The notes beneath the pieces were generated by a model that had not been told where the DNA came from, searched no databases, and saw only the letters and a program-made list of their open reading frames with translations. 43,317 bases of DNA, taken from Alphaproteobacteria bacterium (GTDB lineage Bacteria; Pseudomonadota; Alphaproteobacteria; Rhodobacterales; Rhodobacteraceae). A program made the position numbers and the translations under genes. Where the stretch lies: contig JAUIIR010000033.1 of assembly GCA_030431485.1 (NCBI GenBank), positions 1 through 43,317 of the forward strand, in the 5' to 3' direction. Positions 33,787-42,237 of this stretch are shown in pieces. Positions within the stretch are counted from its first letter, which is position 1, and every line of letters starts with the position of its first letter.

Positions 33787-34086
33787 ATGGCCCGTCAGTT
33801 CGACATCTATCGAAGCGATGACGGCGTTCTCGTCGTGGTGGTTCAGGCCGACATCCTGATGCACCTTCCGACGCGGGTCGTCATTCCGTTGGTCTCAAGC
33901 GAAGACATGAGTGTTGGGTTCAATACGCTCATGCCGGACATACTAGAGGGCGACAGCAAAATGCGCCTGTTCCCACAGCAAATAGCAACCGTGATGACCT
34001 CCTCTCTCACGACCTATATCGGCTCCGCAGCACATCAGCGCGACGAGATCATCCGGGCTTGCGATCTTCTTCTGACCGGGTATTGA
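33787..34086 (+). CDS. ccdB: CcdB-family toxin (gyrase poison)
   Basis: The 99-residue protein has the CcdB layout: MARQFDIYRSDDGVLVVVVQADIL, the LPTRVVIPLVSSED block, and the C-terminal IGSAAHQRDEIIRACDLLLTGY helix. CcdB traps DNA gyrase on DNA unless neutralised by CcdA. The start is three bases after ccdA's stop. The C-terminal end lacks the classic final Trp-Gly-Ile of the F-plasmid toxin, ending TGY, so activity needs testing. DUF2244 gene follows after six bases. Confidence 0.9.
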   Translation: MARQFDIYRSDDGVLVVVVQADILMHLPTRVVIPLVSSEDMSVGFNTLMPDILEGDSKMRLFPQQIATVMTSSLTTYIGSAAHQRDEIIRACDLLLTGY

Positions 34087-34092
34087 AACGCT

Positions 34093-34584
34093 ATGCCGTA
34101 CACTTGGACTGACACTTCTCAGGACGATCAGGAACTGCGCCTCTGGCCGCATCAATCGCTGCCTGCGCACGGGTTTGCAGCGACAATCCTTGGCGTCTTC
34201 GCCCTTTCCACGATCCCACTATACGGGCTGATCGGCACCGTCCTGTTGTGGGGCATCCTGCCCTTCATGCTGATGGCTTTGGGCGCCATGTGGTACGCGC
34301 TGCGGCGCAACGAGCGGGATTTGCAAATCATGGAGGTTCTAAGGCTGACACCCGATGACTTGCACCTGACACGTCAAACACCGAAAGGTGTGCCACAGGA
34401 ATGGCGCTGCAATCCGTACTGGACACAGGTCAACATGCATCAGAAGGGTGGACCAGTGCCGCACTACGTCACCCTCTCCGGGGCCGGAAGAGAGGTTGAG
34501 ATCGGCGCGTTTCTGAGCGAAGACGAACGCAAAGAGCTGTACGCAGAGCTGAGTGAAAAGGTTCGGCGCATCGCAACCCCCTGA
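34093..34584 (+). CDS. DUF2244-family membrane protein
   Basis: The 163-residue protein has two adjacent membrane helices (about 27-48, FAATILGVFALSTIPLYGLIG, and 49-72, TVLLWGILPFMLMALGAMWYAL) followed by a cytosolic domain with EVLRLTPDDLHLTRQTPKG, the WRCNPYWTQVNM block and GREVEIGAFLSEDERKELYAEL. This order fits the DUF2244 integral membrane family. The function is unknown. It starts six bases after ccdB, so it may be expressed from the ccd promoter or its own. The glycosyltransferase-like gene follows after 11 bases. Confidence 0.87.
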   Translation: MPYTWTDTSQDDQELRLWPHQSLPAHGFAATILGVFALSTIPLYGLIGTVLLWGILPFMLMALGAMWYALRRNERDLQIMEVLRLTPDDLHLTRQTPKGVPQEWRCNPYWTQVNMHQKGGPVPHYVTLSGAGREVEIGAFLSEDERKELYAELSEKVRRIATP

Positions 34585-34595
34585 CCCGAGGCTGC

Positions 34596-35492
34596 ATGGC
34601 ACAGGTTCCCGCCGTCCCGAAATCTACCCGCGCTTGGCATTTGCTGCGTACGACGCTTATGCGGCGTTTCGATCCGACGCCAGACATGGCCGCCTCGGAG
34701 CGGGCCGCGCTGGCGCTTCGGGCAAAGCGAGTGCAGCAGAAAACCGCACAGCAGGTGACCTTGCTGGTGCCGATGGTTGGCCCCGGTCACGTTGGCGATT
34801 GGGATGCAGTGGCGGCGCGGTTGCGCACGACGCTTGAGCGTTTCATCGCGCAGGACTGCCCCGATTGGCGTGCGGCGATCTGTTGTCAGGCGCGGCCCGA
34901 TTTACCGGCTGATCCAAGGATAACCTACCTGCCCTTCACGGACCCAACTCCGGGCAATGACAAGTGGCGCAAGCTGCAGGTGCTTTGCGAGGCGCTTCCG
35001 GCGCTGGCTAAAGCCCCCGGGTATGCGATGAGTTTTGACGCTGACGATCTGCTGCGGCAAAGCACTGTGCGCGAGATGCTCGAGCGACAGAAACAGGGCG
35101 GCTACTTGGTGCAGTCCGGATATGTGATGGACGTGTCCACCGGAGATATCGGGCTCGCCGATACGCGCAGTGCTGCCGCGCCGATGCGCAAGCCGTTCTG
35201 GAAACTCTGCGGCAGTTGCGCCGCGCTGTATCACGATCCGGAAGTGCCGGAAACGACGGCGTTCCTCGCTGAGATGACGCAGCACGAACATCGAATGTTC
35301 CCCTATCTCGCCAGATTGGCCGGTCAACCGCTGCAACCGCTGTCGCGCCCCTCGGTGCTTTACATGCTGAACCATGGCGAAAATTTCGGCGCGCGGCGCG
35401 GGCGCGTCGGATACAAGACGCGATTTGTGCAGCGTTACCGGATCGAGGACCCCGATAAGCTGGCCGCTATCGGAGATGATTTCGGGCTTTGA
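34596..35492 (+). CDS. glycosyltransferase-like protein
   Basis: The 298-residue protein has a GT-A-like pattern: VTLLVPMVGPGHVGDWDAV, a FIAQDCPDWRAAICC strand-helix, and the DADD motif at 148-151 (SFDADDLLRQST), where the acidic residues would bind a metal and nucleotide sugar. A KLCGSCAALYH segment and a C-terminal HGENFGARRGRVGYKTRFV segment follow. No membrane helix is seen. The closest familiar group is the putative rhamnosyl-type or GT2-like transferases of Roseobacters; acceptor and sugar are unknown. Confidence 0.7.
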   Translation: MAQVPAVPKSTRAWHLLRTTLMRRFDPTPDMAASERAALALRAKRVQQKTAQQVTLLVPMVGPGHVGDWDAVAARLRTTLERFIAQDCPDWRAAICCQARPDLPADPRITYLPFTDPTPGNDKWRKLQVLCEALPALAKAPGYAMSFDADDLLRQSTVREMLERQKQGGYLVQSGYVMDVSTGDIGLADTRSAAAPMRKPFWKLCGSCAALYHDPEVPETTAFLAEMTQHEHRMFPYLARLAGQPLQPLSRPSVLYMLNHGENFGARRGRVGYKTRFVQRYRIEDPDKLAAIGDDFGL

Positions 35493-35498
35493 CGGGTG

Positions 35499-35520
35499 GG
35501 CCCTGCCTCGACGCAGGGCC
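35499..35520. terminator. bidirectional hairpin between convergent genes
   Basis: GGCCCTGC and GCAGGGCC (35499-35506 and 35513-35520) form a perfect 8-base stem with a six-base loop between the two converging genes. T tracts are lacking on both sides, so termination is uncertain. Confidence 0.5.
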
Positions 35521-35548
35521 GCGTCTCCGTTGACGGCAACGCGCGTGT

Positions 35549-36013
35549 TCAGAGGGCAGAGAGCCGGTCCTTGACCATGCCGCCGACGGCACCGAAATCC
35601 ATTTGACCGGTGTATTTTGCCTTGAGCGCGCCCATCACACGGCCCATGTCGCGGATCGACGACGCACCGGTCTCGGCAACAGCGGCATCAACCGCGTTTG
35701 CAACCTCATCGTCCGAGAGTTTGCGCGGCAGGAACTCTTCGATCACGCCGATTTCCGACAGCTCGCGTTCAGCCAGATCAAGACGCCCACCCTCTTCGTA
35801 GGTCTTGGCGGTGTCCTTGCGCTGCTTGACCATTTTTCCAAGGATGCCAAGGACTTCGTCATCCCCAACACCATCCTCGTTTCCCTCGCCACGGGCTGCG
35901 ATGTCGCGATCCTTGATCGCAGCGTTGATAAGCCTCAGGGTCGAGAGCCGTGCACTGTCCTTGTCGCGCATCGCCTGTTTGATCGACGTATTAAGCCGGG
36001 TGCGAAGGTCCAT
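35549..36013 (-). CDS. GatB/YqeY-domain protein
   Basis: The 154-residue protein matches the YqeY family: RTRLNTSIKQAMRDKDSARLSTLRLINAAIKDRDIAARG, DDEVLGILGKMVKQRKDTAKTYEEGGRLDLAERELSEIGVIEEFLPRKLSDDE, and the final MGRVMGALKAKYTGQMDFGAVGGMVKDRL. The family is related to the tRNA-binding tail of GatB, but its role is not settled. ATG at 36013 follows GGGAA by eight bases; an upstream in-frame start at 36091 is unlikely. It is divergent from carA, sharing the 180 bases between them. Confidence 0.93.
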   Translation of the reverse strand: MDLRTRLNTSIKQAMRDKDSARLSTLRLINAAIKDRDIAARGEGNEDGVGDDEVLGILGKMVKQRKDTAKTYEEGGRLDLAERELSEIGVIEEFLPRKLSDDEVANAVDAAVAETGASSIRDMGRVMGALKAKYTGQMDFGAVGGMVKDRLSAL

Positions 36014-36192
36014 GTATTTCATTCCCACGGTTAAACGAGCGCGCACATTAAGCGAGGACACCTTCAGACGCAACCTCCTGCCTGATGACATAAGTTATTG
36101 AAAAATATAGATATCACATTTTTTCAACTCCCTTGACCGCAAGGCGGCACAGCCTTAGGTTCCGCGAGATTTTACCCCTGCGGAGTCGCGCC

Positions 36193-37362
36193 ATGTCCAT
36201 GCTTTCCACTGACAAACCGACCGCCTGCCTTGCCCTTGCAGATGGCACGATTTTCTACGGTCAGGGCTTTGGTGCAACCGGAACGTCAGTCGCGGAACTT
36301 TGTTTTAATACGGCGATGACGGGCTATCAGGAGATCATGACCGACCCCTCCTATGCGGGCCAGATCGTGACCTTCACCTTCCCGCATATCGGCAATGTGG
36401 GTGTGAACCCTGACGATGACGAAACCGGCGATCCGGTGGCCGAGGGCATGGTGGTCAAGTGGATGCCGACGCAAAGTTCGAACTGGCGTGCGGTTCAGGA
36501 GCTGAGCGATTGGCTGTCCGCGCGCGGGCGCATCGCGATTGGTGGTATCGACACACGTCGGCTGACACGCGCGATCCGGCAGCAGGGTGCACCGCATGTG
36601 GCTCTGGAACACAATCCGGAGGGCATTTTCGACATCGCCGCTTTGGTGGAGAAAGCGCGGGCCTTTAGCGGGCTTGAAGGCCTTGACCTCGCAAAAGACG
36701 TGACCTGCGCGCAGTCCTATCGCTGGGACGAGATGCGGTGGGCCTGGCCCGACGGATACACACGTCAGACCGATCCCAAGCACAAAGTTGTCGCCATCGA
36801 CTACGGCGCAAAGCGCAACATCCTGCGCTGCCTCGCAACTGCGGGCTGCGATGTGACCGTACTGCCTGCGACAGCCACGGCCGAAGAGGTTTTGGCGCAC
36901 AACCCGGATGGCGTGTTCCTGTCAAACGGTCCGGGCGATCCTGCTGCGACCGGCGTCTATGCAGTACCGATGATCCAGACGATCCTGAACGAGACAGACT
37001 TGCCGATGTTTGGCATTTGCCTCGGGCACCAGATGCTGGCGTTGGCGCTTGGCGCAAAGACGGTCAAGATGAACCACGGCCATCACGGGGCCAATCACCC
37101 GGTGAAGGACACCGAAACGGGCAAGGTCGAAATCACCTCGATGAATCATGGTTTTGCTGTGGACAGCCAGACCCTTCCTGCGGGTGTTCTTGAGACACAT
37201 GTCTCGCTGTTCGACGGCTCGAACTGCGGTATCCGCGTGGCGGACCGGCCGGTATTTTCGGTCCAGCAGCACCCCGAAGCCAGCCCTGGCCCACAGGACA
37301 GCTTTTATCTTTTTGAACGGTTTGCTGACTCGATGGCAGCACGCAAATCCGTCGACGCCTGA
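36193..37362 (+). CDS. carA: carbamoyl-phosphate synthase small subunit
   Basis: The 389-residue protein supplies ammonia from glutamine to CarB for pyrimidine and arginine synthesis. The N-terminal domain (GQGFGATGTSVAELCFNTAMTGYQEIMTDPSYAGQIV) precedes a class I amidotransferase domain with Cys276 in FGICLGHQ and the catalytic His-Glu in QHPEASPGPQDS. ATGs at 36193 and 36199 are the likely starts. Upstream in-frame starts would add a basic leader. No carB is in the window, consistent with their separation in alphaproteobacteria. A GC hairpin lies between its stop and the next gene. Confidence 0.95.
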   Translation: MSMLSTDKPTACLALADGTIFYGQGFGATGTSVAELCFNTAMTGYQEIMTDPSYAGQIVTFTFPHIGNVGVNPDDDETGDPVAEGMVVKWMPTQSSNWRAVQELSDWLSARGRIAIGGIDTRRLTRAIRQQGAPHVALEHNPEGIFDIAALVEKARAFSGLEGLDLAKDVTCAQSYRWDEMRWAWPDGYTRQTDPKHKVVAIDYGAKRNILRCLATAGCDVTVLPATATAEEVLAHNPDGVFLSNGPGDPAATGVYAVPMIQTILNETDLPMFGICLGHQMLALALGAKTVKMNHGHHGANHPVKDTETGKVEITSMNHGFAVDSQTLPAGVLETHVSLFDGSNCGIRVADRPVFSVQQHPEASPGPQDSFYLFERFADSMAARKSVDA

Positions 37363-37402
37363 TCGCGCATTAACTGCTGCTTAACCCTTTGAGGCTTAGC
37401 TG

Positions 37403-37425
37403 ACCCCCGGTTCATTTCCGGGGGT
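37403..37425 (+). promoter_or_regulatory. GC-rich hairpin directly before the GT2 start codon
   Basis: ACCCCCGG (37403-37410) pairs with CCGGGGGT (37418-37425), leaving a seven-base loop. The hairpin ends three bases before the ATG at 37429, and the only G-rich candidate ribosome site is inside its 3' arm. It may stop transcription from carA, or hide the ribosome site of the GT2 gene, or both. A T tract is absent. Confidence 0.55.
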
Positions 37426-37428
37426 TAC

Positions 37429-39135
37429 ATGTTCGAGCGGACGGCATCACGGGTCAAGCCACCCTTTGTTTTGACCCCTGCACTTCGGCAGCCACCGGCA
37501 ACACCGCCCATGCGCAGGGCCACCGCTGACGGCACGCGCTTGTTGAACAACGCGCGTGCTTTGGCCAGCCGACGCCGTCGGTTAAATCTCGGCACACATC
37601 CCCCAGACCCTGCATTGGCTGACCTGATTGCCCCGGACCTTTGCCTCGAGTACCGGATTCTGCCCTGGGGTACTGTGGGTGAGGCCACCTTGATTGCGAC
37701 GGTGCCGGATCGGGACCGCACGCAACTCAGAGAGATACTTGAGGCATCCCTCGGACCAGTTCTTTTTGCCGATGTCTCGGAAGAAGATCTGCTGAGGATC
37801 ATCACCGACAGGCACGGCGATGTTCTTGCAGAGCGGGCCGAAAAACGTGTCGCGGATGAGTACAGTTGCCGTGACATCAACAAGCTGACCTTCAAGCGCG
37901 GCGTTGCAGCCTCGTTGTTCTTCGGGATCAGCCTTGCGCTCATTTTCTATTTTCCGAACGTTTTCTTCGCCGGCATCACCGCCGTTGCGGTGATCAATCT
38001 TATCGCCACTCTGGTCTTCAAAATCGCCGTTTTCGCGGCGGGCTACAAGAAACCGCCTGACGCCCCGGTTGATGTCCCGCTTTCCGAGAAACCTGTGGTC
38101 AGCCTGATTGTCCCCCTCTTCCGCGAGGCGGCCATTGCGCATGAGCTTGTTCTGAGATTGTCGCGGCTCACCTATCCGAAATCGCTTCTGGATGTGGTGT
38201 TGGTGCTTGAGGAAAAGGACACCACGACGCGCCAGATGATCGAGGCGGTTTCTCTTCCCCGCTGGATGCGGGTCGTGCGCGTGCCGGATGGCGCTCTCAA
38301 AACAAAGCCCCGGGCGCTGAATTATGCGCTGGGTCACACGCGGGGTGATATTATCGGCATTCTTGATGCCGAAGACGCGCCAGCAACGGATCAGATTGAA
38401 CGGGTGGTTGAGGCGTTTCACCTCGCCCCCCCAGAAGTGGCCTGCGTGCAAGGAATCCTGGACTTCTACAACACACAATCCAATTGGATCGCGCGCTGCT
38501 TTACCATCGAGTACGCCATCTGGTTCCGCGTGGTTCTGGCGGGCGCGGCGCGGTTGGGCTTGCCTATTCCACTCGGCGGTACGACGGTCTTTCTGAAACG
38601 CGCAGCCCTCAATCATGTCGGAGGATGGGACTCACATAACGTCACCGAAGACGCCGATCTGGGCATCCGGTTGGCGCGGTTTGGATATCGGACGTATTTG
38701 ATCCCGACAGTTACGCGGGAAGAGGCCAATAACCGATTCATACCTTGGATCCGACAGCGTTCCCGTTGGCTCAAGGGCTATATCGTCACATACCGTCTGC
38801 ATATGCGGCGCCCCTTTCAATTGCTCCGGGAACTCGGCGCGCGCAAATTTGTCGGAGTGCAGTTTTTCTTTCTGACCACCATTTTGCAATTCACACTGGC
38901 GCCGGCGTTATGGTCTTTCTGGCTGGTCTGTTTTGGGTACTCGACGCCATTTCTGGAGGCATTTCCACCCGACTGGACAAAGGGCCTTGTGGCCCTTTTC
39001 CTTTTTTCAGAGCTTATCTCACTGCTCACGGGGTTTCTGGCTGTCGCCCGCACGCGGCATGAAAAGCTGATGCCCTGGGTGCCTATGATGTTTTTCTATT
39101 TCCCGATGGGCGTGTTCGCGGTCTACAAGGCGTGA
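37429..39135 (+). CDS. membrane GT2 glycosyltransferase, truncated by an in-frame stop
   Basis: This 568-residue product has an N-terminal soluble region of about 140 residues like the N-terminal domain of type II secretion ATPases, two membrane helices (about 165-205), and a GT2 catalytic domain (about 220-450). The catalytic motifs are DAED (313-316), TED (406-408) and QRSRW (443-447), as in processive synthases. More C-terminal membrane helices follow (about 475-565). The stop TGA at 39133-39135 is followed in the same frame by 32 codons encoding SEIVFNPFYWDKTEHGHSEP and a polar end, closing with TGA at 39232-39234, one base before the convergent gene. The tail resembles the normal end of this family, so the stop is probably a Trp-to-stop mutation (TGG to TGA). 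It may be inactive or shortened. Confidence 0.85.
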   Translation: MFERTASRVKPPFVLTPALRQPPATPPMRRATADGTRLLNNARALASRRRRLNLGTHPPDPALADLIAPDLCLEYRILPWGTVGEATLIATVPDRDRTQLREILEASLGPVLFADVSEEDLLRIITDRHGDVLAERAEKRVADEYSCRDINKLTFKRGVAASLFFGISLALIFYFPNVFFAGITAVAVINLIATLVFKIAVFAAGYKKPPDAPVDVPLSEKPVVSLIVPLFREAAIAHELVLRLSRLTYPKSLLDVVLVLEEKDTTTRQMIEAVSLPRWMRVVRVPDGALKTKPRALNYALGHTRGDIIGILDAEDAPATDQIERVVEAFHLAPPEVACVQGILDFYNTQSNWIARCFTIEYAIWFRVVLAGAARLGLPIPLGGTTVFLKRAALNHVGGWDSHNVTEDADLGIRLARFGYRTYLIPTVTREEANNRFIPWIRQRSRWLKGYIVTYRLHMRRPFQLLRELGARKFVGVQFFFLTTILQFTLAPALWSFWLVCFGYSTPFLEAFPPDWTKGLVALFLFSELISLLTGFLAVARTRHEKLMPWVPMMFFYFPMGVFAVYKA

Positions 39136-39234
39136 TCTGAAATCGTGTTCAATCCATTTTACTGGGACAAGACCGAACACGGCCATTCAGAGCCAGACCT
39201 GCCGGGCGGTGATATTCACGCGACCCTCCGCTGA
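39136..39234 (+). pseudogene. in-frame 3' extension of the GT2 gene beyond the stop
   Basis: The 32 codons after the TGA at 39133 form an uninterrupted frame in the same phase and reading NPFYWDKTEHGHSEPDLPGG, the aromatic/acidic tail expected at the end of these membrane glycosyltransferases. The following stop abuts the convergent GntR gene at 39235. It is either unread since the mutation or reached by readthrough. Confidence 0.7.
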
Positions 39235-39885
39235 TCAGGTCTGATCCGATGCCATCGAGTCAAGTTTGAGACGCGTGACAAACGCCACCGAAATATGATC
39301 GCGCAGAGCTTTGTAGGCCGCGTCTTCGTTGCGCTGTGTGATGGCATCAACGATGGCCTGATGCTCCGCCAATGCAATCTCGCCGCGCCCTTGAGCGGCC
39401 AACGATGTTGTTGCCATAAGCGCCATTGATCGGTGTACCAGATCAAGCTGCTGCACGAGAAACCGGTTGTGCGAGGCAAGATGAATTTGCTTGTGGAACC
39501 GCCGGTTGGCGCGCGCTAACGCCGACGGGTCATCAAGCAATGCACGATCGTCATGCACCATGTCCTGCAGAACCTGCACTTCTTCTTCGGTCGCGTGACG
39601 CGCCGCTAGGCGAGCCGCCAAACCCTCAAGCTCGGTTCGGACGACGTACAGCTCAGCCATCTGGTTATGGTCAAGAGACGCGACGATCAGAGACCGCCCA
39701 TCCCGGGTCAGTAGGGATTGGGTCTCAAGCCGCTGCAACGCTTCACGGATCGGCGTGCGCGACATGCCAAATCGTTCGGCCAGATCGCTTTCTACCAAAC
39801 GGTCGCCCGGGCGATAGACGCCAACATCAATGGCCTCAAGGATCGACGTATAGGCGTCTTTCTGCGGCGGCTTTACATCTTTCAT
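39235..39885 (-). CDS. GntR-family transcriptional regulator, FCD type
   Basis: The 216-residue protein has an N-terminal winged helix (LVESDLAERFGMSRTPIREALQRLETQSLLTRDG, about residues 29-62) and an FCD-type helical domain (about 75-205, with YVVRTELEGLAARLAARHA, FHKQIHLASHNRFL and the AEHQAIVDAITQRNEDAAY segment). Typical ligands are carboxylates. It stands alone and is divergent from the HAD nucleotidase gene 103 bases away, which is a possible target. It is only distantly similar to the GntR protein at 23.7 kb. Its 3' end abuts the GT2 extension. Confidence 0.9.
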   Translation of the reverse strand: MKDVKPPQKDAYTSILEAIDVGVYRPGDRLVESDLAERFGMSRTPIREALQRLETQSLLTRDGRSLIVASLDHNQMAELYVVRTELEGLAARLAARHATEEEVQVLQDMVHDDRALLDDPSALARANRRFHKQIHLASHNRFLVQQLDLVHRSMALMATTSLAAQGRGEIALAEHQAIVDAITQRNEDAAYKALRDHISVAFVTRLKLDSMASDQT

Positions 39886-39988
39886 ATTGCGCGATCCTTA
39901 TCCAAGTTTCAGCACGATAGCCCTGCTACCTCGCAAGACGCAAGTTGAGCCATTGCCGCGCCCCCGCAGCGCGCCTAGGTTGCACGGT

Positions 39989-40633
39989 ATGGTCAAGTCT
40001 GCATTTCAACATGTCCGCCACTGGGTGTTCGATCTCGACAACACCCTGTATTCGCCTGCTGTCCGCCTGTTCGACCAGATCGAGGTGCGCATGACGAAGT
40101 TCGTCATGGACGCGCTTGGAGTTGATCGGGATCGCGCCAACACGCTGCGGGTCGAGTATTGGAGGACGTATGGAACGACATTGGCCGGCCTGATGCGCGA
40201 GCATAATGTGGACCCCGGCCCGTATCTGCACGACGTTCACGATATCGACTTTTCGGTTCTCTCCGAGGACCCGTATCTTGCCTCCCTGATCCGCGACCTG
40301 CCGGGGCGCAAGATCGTCTACACCAACGGATCGGAGCCCTACGCCCGCAACGTGCTGAAAGCCCGTGGCCTCGACGATATCTTCGACGCGGTCTATGGCG
40401 TAGAACATGCCGACTTCAGACCAAAGCCCGAACGCAGCGCGTTTGAGCGGGTATTCGGTCGCGATGGCACCGACACAAAGACCGCTGCAATGTTCGAAGA
40501 CGACCCCCGCAATCTGGCGGCACCACATGCGATGGGTATGAAAACCGTCCATGTCGCGCCGGATGCCATTCCCGCAGAGCACATCCACCACCACACTGAA
40601 GACCTGACCGAGTTTCTGGCCCGGCTGACCTGA
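39989..40633 (+). CDS. HAD-superfamily pyrimidine 5'-nucleotidase
   Basis: The 214-residue protein opens HVRHWVFDLDNTLYSPAVRLF, with the HAD nucleophile Asp15 and Asp17, then motif II in KIVYTNGSEPYARNVL, motif III Lys in FRPKPERSAF, and FEDDPRN as motif IV. The DNTLY opening and the cap region are typical of pyrimidine 5'-nucleotidases of the Phm8/SDT1 type. It is soluble and cytosolic and dephosphorylates UMP/CMP-like substrates or related. The ATG at 39989 is preferred to an in-frame start at 39887, whose leader is basic and not conserved in character. Confidence 0.9.
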   Translation: MVKSAFQHVRHWVFDLDNTLYSPAVRLFDQIEVRMTKFVMDALGVDRDRANTLRVEYWRTYGTTLAGLMREHNVDPGPYLHDVHDIDFSVLSEDPYLASLIRDLPGRKIVYTNGSEPYARNVLKARGLDDIFDAVYGVEHADFRPKPERSAFERVFGRDGTDTKTAAMFEDDPRNLAAPHAMGMKTVHVAPDAIPAEHIHHHTEDLTEFLARLT

Positions 40634-40719
40634 ACCCGAATTTCTGCATTGCGGCAATTTGGCAGTGTTCAGGCGGAATTCCGTGCCTATCTGTCTTGCA
40701 GACAAAATAGGGGTTTCAG

Positions 40720-40965
40720 ATGTCTATTTACGAGCCGACAGATGCGCAGCGCCGCAGTCCTTTCTATTCCATTCCTGTGTTTGGCAGGGTCGCCCGCGAT
40801 CTGAAAGAGGGTGGACCGGACACAATCTACTATCTTCTTGTCGCGCTTTTCACACTCTTGGTGCTGGCGGTGATGCAATGGGGTGTCGTGGCTTTGACAA
40901 TGACAGCGTTGACCATGGTGCCCGTTGTGATGGTGCTGCTCATCCTGATCACGGTGGGTAAATAG
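40720..40965 (+). CDS. small membrane protein, 81 aa
   Basis: The protein starts with a polar 35-residue segment (MSIYEPTDAQRRSPFYSIPV, then GRVARDLKEGGPDT) and ends with two closely spaced hydrophobic helices (IYYLLVALFTLLVLAVMQW and ALTMTALTMVPVVMVLLILITV). I do not recognise a family name. The upstream gap has ATAGGGG as a possible ribosome site. It lies between the nucleotidase and the hydroxylase on the same strand. Confidence 0.7.
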   Translation: MSIYEPTDAQRRSPFYSIPVFGRVARDLKEGGPDTIYYLLVALFTLLVLAVMQWGVVALTMTALTMVPVVMVLLILITVGK

Positions 40966-41040
40966 CGCACCCTGACGCATCGCGCTTTGCGCCCCGCCTG
41001 CCTATAAGCGGGGTCAATTGCAAAACCAAAGGGCCGCGCC

Positions 41041-42237
41041 ATGACTTTTGACATCGTCGTTTCAGGAGGCGGAATTGCAGGATTGGCTGCGGCTGCCGCC
41101 TTCGGTGCTGATGGTCACTCGGTGCTGTGTCTTGATCCCGCGCCACCCGTTACCGACCGGAATGCCGTCGGCGCAGATTTGCGCACGACGGCATTTCTAC
41201 AACCGGCGCAGGCGTTTCTGGATGACATAGGCCTTTGGGCGCGGCTTGCGGATCATGCCATGCCCCTTCAGGTCATGCGGATCGTTGACGCTGGCGGCGA
41301 GGAGCCAAAGGCCCGCGTGACGAAGGAGTTCAATGCCTCGGACATTTCGGACCTTCCGTTCGGATGGAACCTGCCCAACTGGCTTTTGCGGCGCGAATTT
41401 GTGGCTCATCTAGGCGGAATGGAGAACGTCACCTTCCGCGCAGGAACAGGGACAACATCTCTCTTTACCCGTGAAGCCGAAGCCCGTGTCGGTCTAAGCG
41501 ATGGCACGAAGGTGCGGTGCAAATTGGTGATCGCAGCCGACGGGCGCACGTCACCTATGCGGAACGCCGCTGGCATTGACGTTAAGACCACGCGCTTTGG
41601 ACAAAAGGCACTGGCTTTCGCCGTCACACATCCCATTCCACATGCAAATGTCTCGACCGAGATACATCGCACTGGCGGGCCTTTCACATTCGTGCCCCTG
41701 CCCGATTTGGACGGACGCCCGTCTTCGGCGATTGTCTGGATGGAAGAAGGGCCCAATGCAGATGCTTTGATGGCATTGGACACAGATGCTTTTGAAGAGG
41801 CCATGACAACCCGATCCTGCAGTCTTTTCGGCCCTCTAGAACTGGCGTCACGGCGCACGATCTGGCCGATCATTAGCCAACATCCAGACCGTCTTAGCAG
41901 CGAACGGCTCGCACTGGTGGCGGAGGCCGCGCATGTGGTGCCGCCCATCGGCGCGCAGGGCTTGAACATGAGCCTAAAGGACCTGAGCATATTGCGTGAC
42001 CTGGCCCGGCATGCTGGCGATGATCTTGGAAACCGCAAGATGCTGGACGCATATCATCAGAAACGTATCGTCGATATCCGCGCGCGGGTGGCTGGGATTA
42101 CACTTCTGAACAGAACCTCGATGTTAAGTGCGCAACCGCTTCGCGACATTCGCGCCAAGGGGCTGGACGCGCTCTACACACTCAAACCTGTCCGCAAGAC
42201 GCTGATGCAATTGGGCCTTGGCGCACGCGGCGCGTAA
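41041..42237 (+). CDS. UbiH/UbiF-family FAD-dependent hydroxylase
   Basis: The 398-residue protein is a flavoprotein monooxygenase of the ubiquinone hydroxylase group: GGGIAG at residues 9-14 for the FAD dinucleotide fold, VIAADGRTSPMRNAAGI in the middle, and AEAAHVVPPIGAQGLNMSLKDL near residue 300, the conserved second FAD site. It probably hydroxylates the ubiquinone ring. Which carbon (UbiH, UbiF, UbiI, UbiL or UbiM-like) cannot be decided. The usual GDAAH reads AEAAH, a variant common in Rhodobacteraceae. A hairpin overlaps its stop. Confidence 0.9.
   Translation: MTFDIVVSGGGIAGLAAAAAFGADGHSVLCLDPAPPVTDRNAVGADLRTTAFLQPAQAFLDDIGLWARLADHAMPLQVMRIVDAGGEEPKARVTKEFNASDISDLPFGWNLPNWLLRREFVAHLGGMENVTFRAGTGTTSLFTREAEARVGLSDGTKVRCKLVIAADGRTSPMRNAAGIDVKTTRFGQKALAFAVTHPIPHANVSTEIHRTGGPFTFVPLPDLDGRPSSAIVWMEEGPNADALMALDTDAFEEAMTTRSCSLFGPLELASRRTIWPIISQHPDRLSSERLALVAEAAHVVPPIGAQGLNMSLKDLSILRDLARHAGDDLGNRKMLDAYHQKRIVDIRARVAGITLLNRTSMLSAQPLRDIRAKGLDALYTLKPVRKTLMQLGLGARGA

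Noticed and set aside
37582..38616. Long minus-strand frame antisense to the GT2 gene
   Set aside because: No ribosome site or domain; the sense strand has DAED, TED and QRSRW motifs.
40992..41013. Hairpin CCCCGC/GCGGGG before the hydroxylase gene as a terminator
   Set aside because: The stem is only six bases with a ten-base loop and no T tract, so it was not listed as a feature.
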